NCBI GenBank assembly: GCA_037447655.1
Contig: JBBHKE010003397.1
Span: forward strand, 250,001-314,000
DNA from: Zygnema cylindricum
Lineage: Eukaryota; Streptophyta; Zygnematophyceae; Zygnematales; Zygnemataceae
DNA length: 64,000 bases
Reading direction: 5' to 3'
Shown here: in pieces, positions 23,773 to 36,611 of the stretch
Layout: each line of letters starts with the position of its first letter
Numbering within the stretch: position 1 is the stretch's first letter
Position numbers and translations under genes: made by a program
The notes under the pieces: generated by a model
Seen by the model: the letters and a program-made list of their open reading frames with translations, nothing else
The model's database searches: none
Told to the model about the DNA's origin: nothing

Positions 23773-24744
23773 TGTTGAAAATAAAGAAAAAAGGTGATTC
23801 CTATCCTACTTGTAATTCTTAGGGCAGAGACAAAATATAAGCCTTAGGAGAAGGGAAGCATATGGCTGTCCATTACAGCCAGAACTAAAGGAGAGAGAGA
23901 TAGCATGGACCATACCAAAAAGGGTGTCTTGACCTACATTTGATCTTAAGTCCTATGCAGTCTAGCATAGTCGCCCGCCTTGTTCCCTAAGCTTTGTAAG
24001 AATCGTTACTGATATTGGGTTCGATAAATAAATAAACGATTCACAAAGCTATAATTCATTTAACAACGTTTTGCAAATTGGTGAACATAGAACCGACGGA
24101 GAACGACGGCCACAAAGATCATTCAGCTTGCCAACTAATCGCACGGACGACATTTCAGGAAAATATGGAAGAGGAGGGTTCGCGAGAGCGCCGACAGCCC
24201 GAAATGGCTCTTTTGGCGGCTTACACCAAAATAGCCACAAATTGACACGTGGCTGGTCGCCAAAGGTCGGTGAAGGAGGACAGGACAAATCATGTCGTCG
24301 GACATGGAAGGTACACCGTCTTTAATGGTACCGTACAATTGTTGTACAATTCCTGTGGCACCTAGTAAATTTTGTTGCGCCTAGTAAATTTTGTACATAG
24401 CTCGCGGTACTTTACACTCCTCTTATTGGCTGAAGGTTTCGTAAGCAGACTCAAAAAGTAGGTAGTTTAGACTTAGAGTATTTTTGGAAGCCCTCTCTCC
24501 TAAAGGCCATCTGTATAAATCCGTTGCCTTTGAAAAACCATAACTTACTGCTCAGGGGAGCAAATTTGGAGATTCTTTTTGCGTTGACTTAGGGGAGTCT
24601 CGTCCTCGCAGGGGTGAGGACGGTCAGAGTTTTTGCATGCCTAGGTGGTAGATGTTTCTTGATGAACTATAGTGGGTCAGGATTATCGCAGAGGCTTTCT
24701 TTGAGCTGCTCATTCTGTTGGACCATGGAGTCCACAAAATTTCA
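23773..24744 (+). mobile_element. Copia family 1: 3' LTR of the plus-strand element (copy D)
   Basis: Begins TGTTGAAAAT just after the AAGGGGAA polypurine tract and ends ...ACAAAATTTCA. It shares AACTTACTGCTCA(G)G, GATTCTTTTTGCG and the terminal CCACAAAATTTC with copy C. About 972 bp, similar in length to B and C. Confidence 0.7.
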
Positions 24745-26395
24745 GTAAAGAGGGGAGAGGAAGGAGAAAGGGGGCGAAGACGAGCTGCCCAATATGTTTG
24801 GTCAAGAAGGCAAATACATACATGCATGGAAGGCAAAAATTGGGGTTGTGTAAGGGTTGGAGGTTGGAGACGAATGAGGTGAAATTGATAAAAAAAAATT
24901 ATCCCGTGTATATATGGTGAAGGAAGGTACAGGTGAAAAGGAAAGGGAGATAGAGAAAGAAGAACTTTTTTGCCATTTCAAGGGGTGGGATCTGCTAAAA
25001 CAACATCTTTAAACGTACAATATAAACTCTCCATCAAAACAAAATGAATCCGATGCTAACATAATATCTCACCTTCAAAGTAATTGATGCAAGAGTTTTA
25101 TTGTACGCCTGAATCATCGCAGGCTCCATGAAAACACCGAAGTGAATGTGAGCTGTGGGGCGCGAGGGGGTTGCAGCGCGGCTCCTTGGGGAGGTGAGTG
25201 AGGGGAGGAGGTGGGAAGGAAGTGGACTCCTCAAAGTGCATCAAAGGGTGAAAAGAATGGTTGTGGCCGTCAACCCAACGCGAGAATCAAGACCCAATTA
25301 AATGGCAGTGTGAACATGTGGGCTTATTCTCACTTACATTTATCGTCCACTCGCTTTCTTTGTTAATATCAGGCTACAGGATTTAAACGGATCTCTTCCA
25401 AAAACTTTGTCCAGATTCTCTACAACTGACGGCTGCAAGTAGATGTCAACATCCAAACCTTCCTGGTTATTGACCTCTCCTACTTCGGGGCTGATTCAAA
25501 TCTCGTACTCAAGAGCATATTTTTTTCTGTTTCATCACTTGCAAATGTGCTGAAACGACTCAAAATGTCACAAGAGGTTTTAACAAGCTTTATTGAAACG
25601 TCGACCTCTAACATTGTGAAACATTCAGTAAATTTTTGGGTGAGAAAATCCAGAAGTTATACAGCTTAGCTGTGGAGTGTTGTGCGGATTTGGTCACTTG
25701 TCGTAAGGTTTGAGACCAAGTGCGTAAAGACACCACAAAACATGCAAAAAAGTTAACGATAAATGCGAGTGGGAATAGGCTGCGCAAATGGAATGAGGAT
25801 GTCACTTATTGGTGTCATACACATATGCCTCGACTGTGTTAAGCTTTCTGACAGTTACAGTACTTCCCAACAGCAAAAGTCCAGAAACAAAACAGAGAAA
25901 TTAAAATATTTTGGGTTGTTGATTGTCTAAAATATCAGTAAAAAGAGTCAAAAAGTATACGGGGGACAGAATTCTTTCTGCCACATACACGCTATGGACA
26001 AGAAAAGAGAGGGCATCCGATGTACATGCACAAATACAGCGAAACAAAAACCAGCTATCTGTGTTTGTAATTTTTCATTTTTTTTCACAATTGTTGAAAC
26101 TGTATCGATCATTACCTCATTTCAAAACTCTTACCAAGTTACAATTTGGAAAATATCCCACAAAACACAAAAAGCCAAGGAAGCTATGACATAAATAGTG
26201 GCAGAAGAAGCCATCATTTTGCACACCTAAAACTACCAGACAAAAAAACCCTAAAAAACACTTAAACACTCTGAAAATACCCGAGATCTCAGAGAACAAT
26301 TTCGTAAAATCCATTCTAGTCATCTTAAAATACACAAGCTAGGTCCTCTTTCCCGTACATAACGGTGCATAAATAAAAAAAGCACTGCATTAAGA
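24745..26395. other. Intergenic between the Copia cluster and LRR gene C; no gene recognised
   Basis: AT-rich with short unrelated frames only. The right end is downstream flank of the minus-strand LRR gene. Confidence 0.5.
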
Positions 26396-26487
26396 CTACC
26401 ACAAATGATCTGATTTTTTATGTTGAGAGAGGTCACTAGTCTGAAGGACACTCCATAAGAGCATGGCTTTACTTCTCGCAATTTTCA
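26396..26487 (-). CDS. Possible terminal exon of LRR gene C
   Basis: Follows a good CTCCTCCAG acceptor in the phase (1) left by the previous exon and reads about 30 residues to a TAG. It has no recognisable motif. Phase agreement is the only support. Confidence 0.35.
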
Positions 26488-29400
26488 CTGGAGGAGAACA
26501 CAATGACAAGAAGCTACCAACCTGGAAACATTAGAGACGAACAAGGTGGAATCAGTTTTTTACCTTCCTGTGTATTCAGGAATCAATGAAGATAGGGGTA
26601 ACACTTACTATTTAAACTAATAACCTAGAAAACGCCAGCAAAAAATGCACAAAACCCTAAAATAACTCTAGAAAAACAAACTTACCTCGTCGAGGACAGG
26701 TCGCTGCAAACCATCCGCTATAGTAGAAATCGTCCGGATAAATAGGACTTGCATTTGTATAAACCGTCTCAGTGAGGAGACAGTAACAAGTGGTTCTCCA
26801 GTCGTAAAAATCGCCCCGAAAAGGTATTTGAAACATATACCATCCAAAAGATAATCCACTTTCTTCCTCACAAAAGTATTGACAAATGCCACCGTCTCCC
26901 TTATTATCCCCCTGGTAGAAAGACGGTGGACCAAGAGGAGTATCCGGGAAATAGAAGGGATACAAGAAATAGCCTTCGGGGGTTGTGCTGTTGGGAAGAA
27001 ACTCACAGCCTGCATCAAAAAGCATGCCTGGGAAGTCTTTGTAAGAATCTGCAAAACTTGTTTATAAAGACGAAATTGGACAAGGTTGTACCGGCATTTG
27101 TCTGTCTCCCAACAGTACAGTACTACAACAGAAAGATTATTCAGAGTGAAATTGTTAAGCGTGTTAGATGAAGCAGGTAAGAGGAGATATTTGATCGAAG
27201 ACGCTGATAAACGTTCGATTTCAGTCAATGTCAGGCAATGTGCCTCAACGGCAGTTTGTGTCAAAAAATGAATGTCGACGACTCAAATCAAAATCCATGT
27301 CTTCCAATCCCTAACAATCAATGTCTCAATGGAAATCAATGGCAGATTTTTTTAACGAATGCCACTCAACTCAATCAATACCAACCAGCAGCAACTAATA
27401 TCACTCAATCGCAATCGATTGCAAACAATGTCAATCAATTTCGCTAACACAATACACGGCAATGAATGACAATGAATGTCGACGAATGACAGCGAAGGAC
27501 AACGCATGGCAACGAATGACAAGAATGACAATGAATGGCAATGAATGCGTCAATATCCCTCCCTGGCCACCAACCACTGTGGGATCCTATTCCCCTCCAA
27601 TCCGCATCAACACCACTGCCCACTCCAAGAGGCGCTCATGACCGTGAGAATGAACTATGACTGGGGTCAATTCAATACAAGAGTCAACATCCCATTGGAA
27701 GAAACTCCAACAAAAAACAGCCCTTGATTAGATCTCCCAGGGCCCCCAGGCAGCTCACCAGGCACCGTGAGGGGAGGTGGCGGGGGAGGAGAGGGAGGTG
27801 GTGGGGGAGGAGAGGGAGGTGGTGGAGGTGATGGAGGAGGTGGGGAAGGAGGGGGAGAAGGGGGAGGAGGCGGCGGCCTCACCGGGGGGGGGCTGGGAGG
27901 GGGAGAGAACGGAGGAGGGGGAGGCGCTGCGGGACACATCAGTATTGAAAGTCAGAGCTAAAAAAAAATACGGATACATATCCTTCCTTTGGCCAGGCTA
28001 TGGTTTGCCGAATTAAGCACTTCCCCAATGATTACATACAATTAAATCAGCGAATCACAGGATACATGGATACCTCAAGAGGAACCCACGGTTTTGTGCA
28101 AAAACCGAGGACCTATTATATGTTAATAGCTCAAATTTAAACCTCAGTATGCTTTGTAAAAATTCGAAATTAAATAAACACAGTTTTACAGTGCGGAAGA
28201 TTAAGAGTTGTAGTTTGAATTTAAAAATCATTTTCACTTGGTAGGATTTAAATTAAATGGAGTTTCCTGTGTGGGAGGACTCACGGGGGGGTGAAGGAGA
28301 TCGTGGAGGGGGGGGAGGAGAGGGACGCAACGGCGGGGGAGACGGAGGCACATTTTTTGCTGGAGAGGGAAGGAAACGTTAGTGGAAAAAAAGTGCAAAA
28401 CCAAGAAATGGAAAAAGAAAGGTCTAAATCTTCGAAGGTTGAAGTATGAGATTTACTCACCGCACACTTCGGGACTTTTCTGGACAGAAGATCCACAGAA
28501 CGAGGGAAAATTTGATCCAAAAATACAATTCAACTCCAGACCATCTACATTTAAGTTATTTGCGAGTGCTCTTGGGCAGACAAATCCCGCAAATTGTCTA
28601 ATGACAATCGGTCCCGTCAGAAAATTGTTTCTAAAGTCAATGCTTTGCAAAGATCGAGTCTCAAAGTCCACCGGACCAGACAATTTGTTGTTTGCGAGTG
28701 TCCTGTATGGAAATATCCATCATAGAAAAAGAAAATGCAAAAGCCCATCGGTTTTGCAAATGTCAGCATAAATGTCGCAATTTGTGGTTTAACTATCCAG
28801 AGAGTTAAATCAACACAAATTAAAGTTTGACCATGATAAAATACGTTTTAAAGTTGGAATACTGCGATATATGTTAAAAGCAATTTAAAGGATCTCACCA
28901 TTTTTTAATGGAAAACAACATTACTTACTGCCAGTAACATTTTTAGTTCCTAATTATATATATTTGGTTTTAAGTAGTTGACACACGTTTGCTAGTCCAC
29001 CTTCTATGATAGATTATGTAAATTCTCTCCCAATCCTAATGTGTTCACAATTTTTTTGAAACAGAAATGTTCAGCAAAGTCCATTTCACATGAATTGATT
29101 ACAATGATCAATTTCATGTCAAATGGTCCATTTGGGTTCCATTTAAAGTCAACTGTTAAAACCAAAACTAGAAAAACTTACAATATCTCAAGGGCCGGCA
29201 ATTGCCCAATACTGGCAGAAATCCGTCCAACTAACTCCACATTGTTGAGGTTACTGACAGAAAAAAATGGAGCAAAAACAAAACAAAAATCAAATATGAA
29301 ATCTTTATGCCACAACAATCTATCCAAATAAGCATTCCCAAGGAAACAACAAATGGAACTGATTATTGATTTGCTTTAAAGAAAGAAAACGTGATCAGAT

Positions 29401-30039
29401 TGGCTCGTTTGCTTAAGATCTGTAAAAGAGTTGAGTCCCACATGTTTCATTTTTTCCACAACAATTCTAGATATATGGTATTTACATTTTTCCGGTTTTT
29501 TTTGAGAATTTATGTCAATTCCATCGCATTTCTGTTTCTCTTACAGATTTTTGAGAACTACACTCCTTGCTCATCCAGTTGGTTCATCCCTCCCCTCCTT
29601 TATTTCATGTCCCTGTCTCTCCGCCCTCCTCCTTCCCCTTCCTCCTCCCCCTTTCCCGCTCCCCCCTCCCCCCGCCTCCATCCCCCTGTCCCCCCCTCCC
29701 CGTTATTATCCCTCCCCTCCCCCCTCCCTCCACTCCCCTCCCTCCCTCCCTCCCTCTCTCTCTCTCTCTCTCACTCTGAACCATCCACCAGAGCCGGAGA
29801 AGCAAAACCCTTAAGATAACAAAAAACTACTGGCAAAATCCTTAGGGACAAAAGTACCATCCATGATTTCTGTTCCGTCCCAGTATATGAATTTCAAGGG
29901 CTGTATAAACACAGGGAGGTGTCTTACAAAAATTGGAGACGGCTCAGGTTCCCGAGGCCGGGAGGAATGCCTCTTTTGATTTGGTTTTTGGATACATCCC
30001 TGCAATTGGAAAAACATAAACCAGGAAGAGAGAGGGAGA

Positions 30040-30089
<50 letters not shown>

Positions 30090-33000
30090 GAGAGAGAGAG
30101 AGAGATTCTCTTTGTATTATACTGGAAAGCATTGGTGGGCTCCGACACACCACCACAACACAATAAAAGAGTGATTTAAAAAAGTAATTTATCCTTGACC
30201 CACAAATTGAAGTGAAAAAATGTTGGCTACAAAAAACCCTTTCAACTTAAAAAAAACCTCCTAGTATCTATCAATATGTCCTGTGGCCTTGATTGCAAGC
30301 AAAATGAGAACCTAACTCAAAAACCAAATGTCCGAGCTCCATATATCGACATGTTCAAAATCTTACCACACAAAATATAACAAGAAACTATAACAACATG
30401 GAGTTAGAAGACCCTAAAGAACTCTTTGAAGACCAGCATTTGTGAGAACAACAAAAAATTCTAAAGGGACAACAACTTATTACGGCAATCCAGAATTCAA
30501 CAGCTCACAAACACCAAGTAGCCAAAACAGCCAAAAAAGTCGAAAATGGTCCCGCTTCTTGAAGAAGGGAGGGAGGGAGGAAGGGAGCAGGAGGGAGGAG
30601 GGGGAGGTGGGAGAGCTTACAGGTGTTCCAAAGAAGCTAGACTACCCAGGGCCGCTGGAAGGCTGCCACTCAGGAAATTTCCCTGCACCCGCCTGCAAGG
30701 GCAGAGAGAGAGGGAAGACTTGAGGAAGAGAGAGGGAGAGAAAGGGAAGAAGAAGATAGTGGGAGAGGGATGAATATAAACGCCACAGGAAATTTCCCAG
30801 TACACGCCTGCAATGCCCAGGAGAAAGCGAGTAGGAGAAGGAGAAAGAGACTGTTTTAGGGAGAGGAAGGAGGAGGGAGAGAGGGAAAGAGATGGATAAA
30901 AACGACACATGCAAAGAGTGGGCGCTTACAGCTCCTTGAGGTTGGTGAGCCTGGCCACAGTGGAGGGAATGGCTCCTCGCAATCCATTGAAGGACAGATC
31001 CCTGAGAGGACAAGGGCACCAGAATCTCTAAACAGTGGTCAATCCCCTAAATCCCAAATTTTTGAAATCCGGAAATAAATTCTGAAATTCTGAAATTTCC
31101 AAATTTCCGATTTCCAGTGTTTCAAATTCGTAGTATCAGGTTGTCTGTCTGTAAATGTTTTCGCATGTTTTCAAAATCGGAAGTACGACTTGAAGAGATG
31201 CTGGAGAAGAAGAGTCAAATAGTACGCCACAATATTTTATGTTAAAATCAAGAAATTGTGTCGTATGAGACATGGCAATATGAATGTTTTCTGTCAAAAT
31301 ATAATAAACACGACGACAACAAATGACAACATTGAGAGGTTAGGTTGAGTCCCACACTCACAGGTATAACAGTGAGACAAGGTCACCTATCTCCTGTGGG
31401 ATGCCCCCGGACAATGAAGCGCTGGATAAATCTCTGAAGGAAGACAGATTTATACTCGAATCAACATCATTGCCAGGAGGGAGGGACAGAGGAAGGGGGG
31501 GGAGGGGTGGCAGCGTTGGGGGGGGTGGGAGGGGGAGGGGGAGGGGGAGGGGGAGAGAGCAGTATTTATCCAGAAAAATGCACAATCTCATCGCCAACAT
31601 CAAATCGTCGCTGTGAACAGCTTGTGTAATTTCAACCGCGGGGCCTTTAAATGTTCTTTACATCCATTATAATAAGCATTTCTTGGTTTCCTGTTGGCAA
31701 GCAAAATTTTATAAATAGTATGGTGGAGATGTCTCTCACAGGTAGGTGAGCTGTGCGAGCTTCCCAATGGATGACGGTATCCCATTTGAAAATCCATTGT
31801 GTTGAAGGCGTCTTTTGAAATGCCAGATGTCAAAAACCATGCCAGAAATGTCAGAATATATGACAAAAACGTCAAGAACCCTGTCAAAAATGCCTAAATC
31901 TATGCCGGAAATGACAGAAATCAAGCCGAAATAATTCTCCCAGATAAGCAAAATTATGGAAATTCACAAGGAAGTCGTCTCACGTCTGGCAAAGAGTTCT
32001 AAACCAGTGCCGAAAGGCTATTAATTATCTGATTCATATCTGGAGCCATGCCATAAAGACGAGGTTCAAGCCCAGAGCCAAAATAAAAAGTGAGTACAGA
32101 AATGGGTCTGAGAAGATTCACAATGTGGTGAGGGCAGTGAGGTTCGCAAGTTCAGTTGGAATGGACTTGCTCAAGCGATTTCCTGATAGATCCCTGTAAA
32201 AGAGCATTGTGCCAGTGACAATTAGGGTATCAATTGTTGCTTTTTACCAGTAACAATTAGAGACTTTCACCAAAGGCAAGACATGACGTATCATATACTA
32301 AAAAGGGATCATTGAACATAGAATAAGCGTAGAAACAGATTTGAACAGGCACCATTTTCAAATAAATTGATGTAATGACGTTCAAATTTGAGGCCAACTC
32401 TGATGTTCCTTACAGTGTTCGGAGCTTTGAGAGAACTCCAATTTCTCTCGGGATGGGCCCTCGTATAAAATTTTCGGCAAGATCTCTGCAAAGATATGTT
32501 TTTCAAAAATGTCAGTTGACGATAAAAAGGACAGAAGTAAGAGAGGCCATTTTAATTCACAGTATGACTGGAAACCTGCCCATCCAAAAATCTCCTCATC
32601 ATTTTCAATTCACAAAAGGTGAAAGTTGCAGAGGTGTTCTTCTTTCTCTTCTAATGTACAAGCTTTCAGCTGGACATCAATATAAGTATATGGCGTAAAA
32701 CTTACAGGACTTCCAATTTGGCCAATTTTCGAATGTCAGCTGGAATGCTGCTGGAGAGCCGATTTCCTGACATCAACCTTTACAAGCAGAACTCCAAATT
32801 TTCAGAAAATTTCCTAGTTCCACACAGGATAATAAATAAATAGCTGTGGGGAAAGGGCTCCAGAAGGCAAGTACAGAAAAATTTCCATGTTTTCTACTTT
32901 GTGATATTAAAAAGATGGTTGTAAGAACAGGTGATTAGCAATGTGGCGTTAGACACAAAAGGAATGACCAAAATAAAGTTCTCCAAGAAGGCAAAAGAGT

Positions 33001-36000
33001 CCTACAGTTGGCGAAGGTTTGTAATTTTGGATACAGTTGGAAGAGGGCCTCCATTGAGCAGATTGGCTCGAACATCTCTGCGAAAAAGCTACCATGAGGC
33101 TGTAACAAAGTTGGTAGAAAGACTGACATCAAGAGTCCGAAGGCTTCAGCAAAGGACTTGACATCGCTTAAGGCGCAGATGCACAAAACTCCAAACACAA
33201 GTTCAGACTTGATTCCATTTTTTGTTGATGTTTAAAGGAATGATGTATGTTGGCCACCAAAGACATGTGAACCGGATGAAAGTGACATTGTAGTAAGGAC
33301 TTTCCTATCCTTCTTTTTTGACTCTTTCCTGCTCACCTGGATGTTCTTTCCCAGCTGTTTTTCAGTTGTCTCTGGTGACAGGTCTGTCACAGTCTAGATC
33401 GTTAACCGAAGAGACTCTAGGCCAGTAAGGAACTATTGATCAGTGTTCTCTTCTTTCCGTAGCTTCTGGCAGATTTTATATTCCGTAACCTATTTAAGGT
33501 CCTTAGCGTTTAAAGTGCGAAGGCTTCTTCAAGGATCCACCAATTCATTTTGTTCTCTAGTCCACGTAGGAGTAAATAATACTTTTTCTATTTCAATCCA
33601 CGTCATTCTTGTAGTGGTGTCGGATACTTCTAGATTTGTACAGGTGCCATACGCGTCTGTACAGTATATTCTTTCGTCTACTCTTCTCTTCTCTCTTTGT
33701 TTTCTATTTAAAGAAGGTTCGGCCTTCCTACGATCAATTTAAAAATTTTGAACTGTCTTTTTGAGCTCAAAAAATCTCTCTTCCTTTACTGCTATCTGCT
33801 GCATCAGGTCACCTATCCATCCATTAGACATGCGTAACAGCCACACACGGTTTCAAAAAATACCAAGAGCTGCACATACTATCTGAATTTATGATCCTTT
33901 GACTTACAAGATTTCCAACTTGGTAAGTTTTGTGAAAGAACCAGGAATGCTTCCTGACAGTTGGTTGAACTGCAGAAATCTGCACCACAGGAGACATACA
34001 GGGTAGCCAAAAATTCATTTTTTAACCAAACCGCATATCTCAGGCACATATATCGACAATTCCATACAAAGATTGGAACACAATAACCAATACATAAGCA
34101 AGTAAATCCCTACAGTCAGCCACTCACAAACATTATTGACAAACGGGATATTTGTCTAGCCGGCTACTGAAGATAGCAGGGAAATTCGCAGTTTCTTTTT
34201 GTATACTGATTACCTTTGTCATTCCTCTGATGGGTAAAAAGAGAAATGTCAAAGAAAATCAGGACTTTAATGGCAGGATTTCCGAATTTTGCACACACTT
34301 ACAGTTCAACCAGTTGAATCGAGTTGCCAAGAACTGATGGGATATTTCCCAGAAGGCCGTTCAGACTCAGGTCTCTGAAATCCAACAAAAATGTCGATCA
34401 GCAAGAAGCTTTCGTGATTTTTTTAAAGTTTCATACACTTGCATTCCTAGGGATTTGCCCCATTAAGGCACTTTTCAGAACGAAGTAAGGCAGTTTTCAA
34501 TCATTGGGCCTATTTCGGACCGTCTAGATCCTAAACGGACGGCCACAATTCCCCAGTGATTGAAGCCAGCCTTACTTTGGTCCCCAAAAAGTGTCCTAAT
34601 GGGGCTAAGCCCTTAGAAACTGCAAGCACTTTTTGGTTTTCAGAGGAGTGAAAATGCATAAATGGGACAATACTTTTTCTGGGCTCTTTCGCAAGATGTG
34701 GCAATCCACGCACCGTACAAATTCTGAAATTGTCCATATTTATTTCAAAAATTCTATGTGCCGACAATACTTACAAAGTAGTTAAGCTTCGCAAATTGCC
34801 AAACGTTGAAGGGATCGGCCCATTCAAACCGAGATTACTGAGCTTTCTGTGTTCAAGAGATTCGCAACAAGTTTGTGAGCCACGAGAACAACAGCTTCAC
34901 TCGTTATGAAGTTTTTAAGAAGTTTTGAAACACCACGCCCTAAACATATGCATAGATTGCCCATAGGTCTAAAACCACTGATCCTTGTGCTTGCACAATA
35001 ACAACACAGAATCTTACTGTGATAAATTTGCAGCCAATGGCTACTTCTTTCAGAATGAACAAGGAATCTCATAGTAAACTTTTTTCCTTGGCTTTGGAGG
35101 TACTCACAAAACAACAAGAGTGGAAATGTTTCCAATACTTGCTGGAATGGAGCCAGACATATAGTTGTAAGTGAGATCCCTGTAACAACCCCAATTCCAG
35201 TGTCAAAGGGAAACACACTAAAGCAGCAAATCCAATAACCTTACGCTGCAAGGTGTGTCATTATTAGAGTAGTTAACTTATTAGCGTGGGGTTTACATTA
35301 GTGTTATTAATTCTCATTCAGTTCCGAATGACGTGGCTTATGTTCAAGAGGTAGGGGCATCAATACAGTATCGTTGATGCTAATAACGACACACGGTGTA
35401 CATTGGAAACAACATGAAAAACATGGAAAAGTTTAAAAAAACCCCATTGGACATTCAAACTTCAAAATCCAGTGTAAAACAGATGCGTGAGAAAACTTGA
35501 ATAGGTAACGTTCCTCAAAAGGCCACAGTTATACATTTTGCATTTAATCATTTGTACAAATTTTACGGCGGTTGGTCAACCGAAAAAGACACATGGCAGA
35601 AGATTTAGTGTCTTACAACACAAGAAGACTGGGAAGACTGCCGAGGAAGTCTGGAACTGACCCCGATAGACCGTTGTATGAGAGGTTCCTAAAAACGTAC
35701 GGCAGAGAGCAAAAGAGGAGGCTCAAGAGGCTAAAATTTGAAGGATATATTCAAAAAAATTCTCCATGACACACACCGTTCAAACACAATGCAGGAATAT
35801 GACTTCTCTTCCGAGGAAAGCAATTAGACTTGTAAAAAAATTGTATGTCGGTCATCTCCTACAGAGAAAGGTAATGACAAGTTTCCTGAAGGAGACTGTT
35901 TGACCGGTGCATTCTCCTATCACAGAGGTAATACTAAGAACAGGTACTTGACAGTATATACCGGAAAAAAAAAACCATGTAACAAATGACAGTAGACCTA

Positions 36001-36611
36001 TTTATAAGGACCTTCTGCAAAATTTAAGACACACACTTACAAGGATTGGAGACTTGTAAGCTTTGCCAGAGATGGTGAGATAGGCCCACCAATGTCTTTG
36101 TTGCCAAGATCACTGACCAGAAACACACATGAAAACGAGGTCTAGGTCAGCGGTTCTCCGTGTGAATATGAAACGATAATGAACCTTTTCAGGCCCTGTC
36201 GACGTCTGCGATATCTATTACACAATAAACGCCGGCAACAAACCGTAATTGACAGACAGTCCTCCAAACACAGAATCAAAATTAGAGTGAAGACAGAGAA
36301 AACGGAGCTCAACCGAAAGCAAAAAACCACCAGACTTATTCCAGTCTACCACCATACTGTTCCAGGTTCATTGTTATTGTTCACCCTCTTACAGTATTGT
36401 TTATTGTTCACCCTCTTGCCAGCCTCTGACATCTTTTTTAAGGAGGCCAAAGTGGCAGAATCTTGCACTCACATGCCTACGACCCTGCCCTGCGCGTTGC
36501 AGCGGACGCCGGTCCATTGGCAGTAGTTGGCGCCCTCGCCCCAGTCGTTGAGCGCAGACGCGTACGAGAGGGCGTCGCGAAACGACAGCAGAGCCTCCTT
36601 GTCGACCAAAA
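26396..36611 (-). CDS. LRR gene C: secreted-type LRR protein with proline-rich hinge and Cys-rich C-terminal domain
   Basis: Minus-strand exons: LRRNT 36611-36473 (DKEALLSFRDAL..W..CQWTGVRCN, a textbook LRRNT_2 cap). Then sixteen one-repeat exons of exactly 72 bp, each starting and ending in phase 2: 36112-36041, 35688-35617, 35179-35108, 34846-34775, 34374-34303, 33979-33908, 33077-33006, 32777-32706, 32485-32414, 32193-32122, 31811-31740, 31433-31362, 31001-30930, 30692-30621, 29999-29928, 29253-29182. Next a C-cap exon 28702-28461 (NCIFGSNFPSFCG), two proline-rich exons 28359-28285 and 27926-27759, a Cys-rich exon 27048-26686, and perhaps a last exon 26487-26396. No kinase or membrane span is seen. 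No signal-peptide exon was found upstream. The likely role is an extracellular recognition or wall protein; the ligand is unknown. Confidence 0.8.
26686..27048 (-). CDS. LRR gene C exon: Cys-rich apple/PAN-like domain
   Basis: Phase 1-1 exon between TTTTGCAG and GTAAGT. It encodes about 120 residues beginning DSYKDFPG, with cysteines in GCEFL, GICQYFC, TTCYCLL and ATCP, and aromatic residues around GWYMF and DWRTTCYC. The KDFPG opening, the CxxxC pair and the late CYCL resemble PAN/apple-type carbohydrate- or protein-binding modules, but similarity is loose. It may be an uncharacterised algal or plant extracellular domain. Confidence 0.6.
27270..27560 (+). repeat. Degenerate minisatellite (AATGACAATGAATG / TCAAT words)
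   Basis: From about 27290 CAATCAATGTCTCAATG-type words, and from about 27450 GAATGACAATGAATG(G/T)C-type words recur with 10- to 12-bp spacing. It lies in the intron between the proline-rich and Cys-rich exons of LRR gene C. Confidence 0.7.
27759..27926 (-). CDS. LRR gene C exon: proline-rich hinge
   Basis: Phase 1-1 exon (acceptor CCCGCAG, donor GTGAGC). It encodes almost only Pro with Ser (SPPPPP-type repeats) after PFSPPPSPPPV. With exon 28359-28285 (NVPPSPPPLRPSPP) it forms an extensin- or pherophorin-like rod between the LRR cap and the Cys-rich domain. The composition explains the G-rich plus strand here. Confidence 0.75.
28461..28702 (-). CDS. LRR gene C exon: LRR C-terminal cap
   Basis: Starts in phase 2 with TLANNKLSGPV, ends phase 1 before GTGAGT. 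A last irregular repeat (IDFRNNFLTGPIV) is followed by a Cys cap, NCIFGSNFPSFCGSS..SPEVC. The cap of LRR gene B has the same signature (NCIFGANFPSNCGSP..SEATC), showing that the two genes are paralogues. Confidence 0.82.
29580..29775 (+). repeat. C-rich polypyrimidine tract in an LRR gene C intron
   Basis: Nearly 200 bases of CCCTCC/CTCTCC sequence ending in (TC)n. Open frames here encode only Pro/Ser/Leu runs. Confidence 0.85.
30030..30105 (+). repeat. (GA)n microsatellite
   Basis: Purine dinucleotide tract, AGAG repeats with minor interruptions, just upstream (minus strand) of LRR exon 29999-29928. Confidence 0.9.
30780..30816 (-). pseudogene. Duplicated fragment of an LRR exon start
   Basis: On the minus strand TGCAG then GCGTGTACTGGGAAATTTCC mirrors the start of the next LRR exon, 30692-30621 (TGCAG then GCGGGTGCAGGGAAATTTCC). 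It breaks off after about 10 codons (RVLGNF). Surrounding purine-rich sequence is also similar. It looks like a local duplication of a 72-bp exon that has decayed. Confidence 0.6.

Noticed and set aside
27667-27939. Gly-rich plus-strand frames opposite the proline hinge
   Set aside because: They are the complement of the spliced proline-rich exon of LRR gene C, which has matching splice phases.
29811-29905. Possible extra LRR exon (…YWDGTEIMDGTFVP…) on the minus strand
   Set aside because: Resembles an LRR only loosely, has no good acceptor and a weak donor; not included in the gene model.
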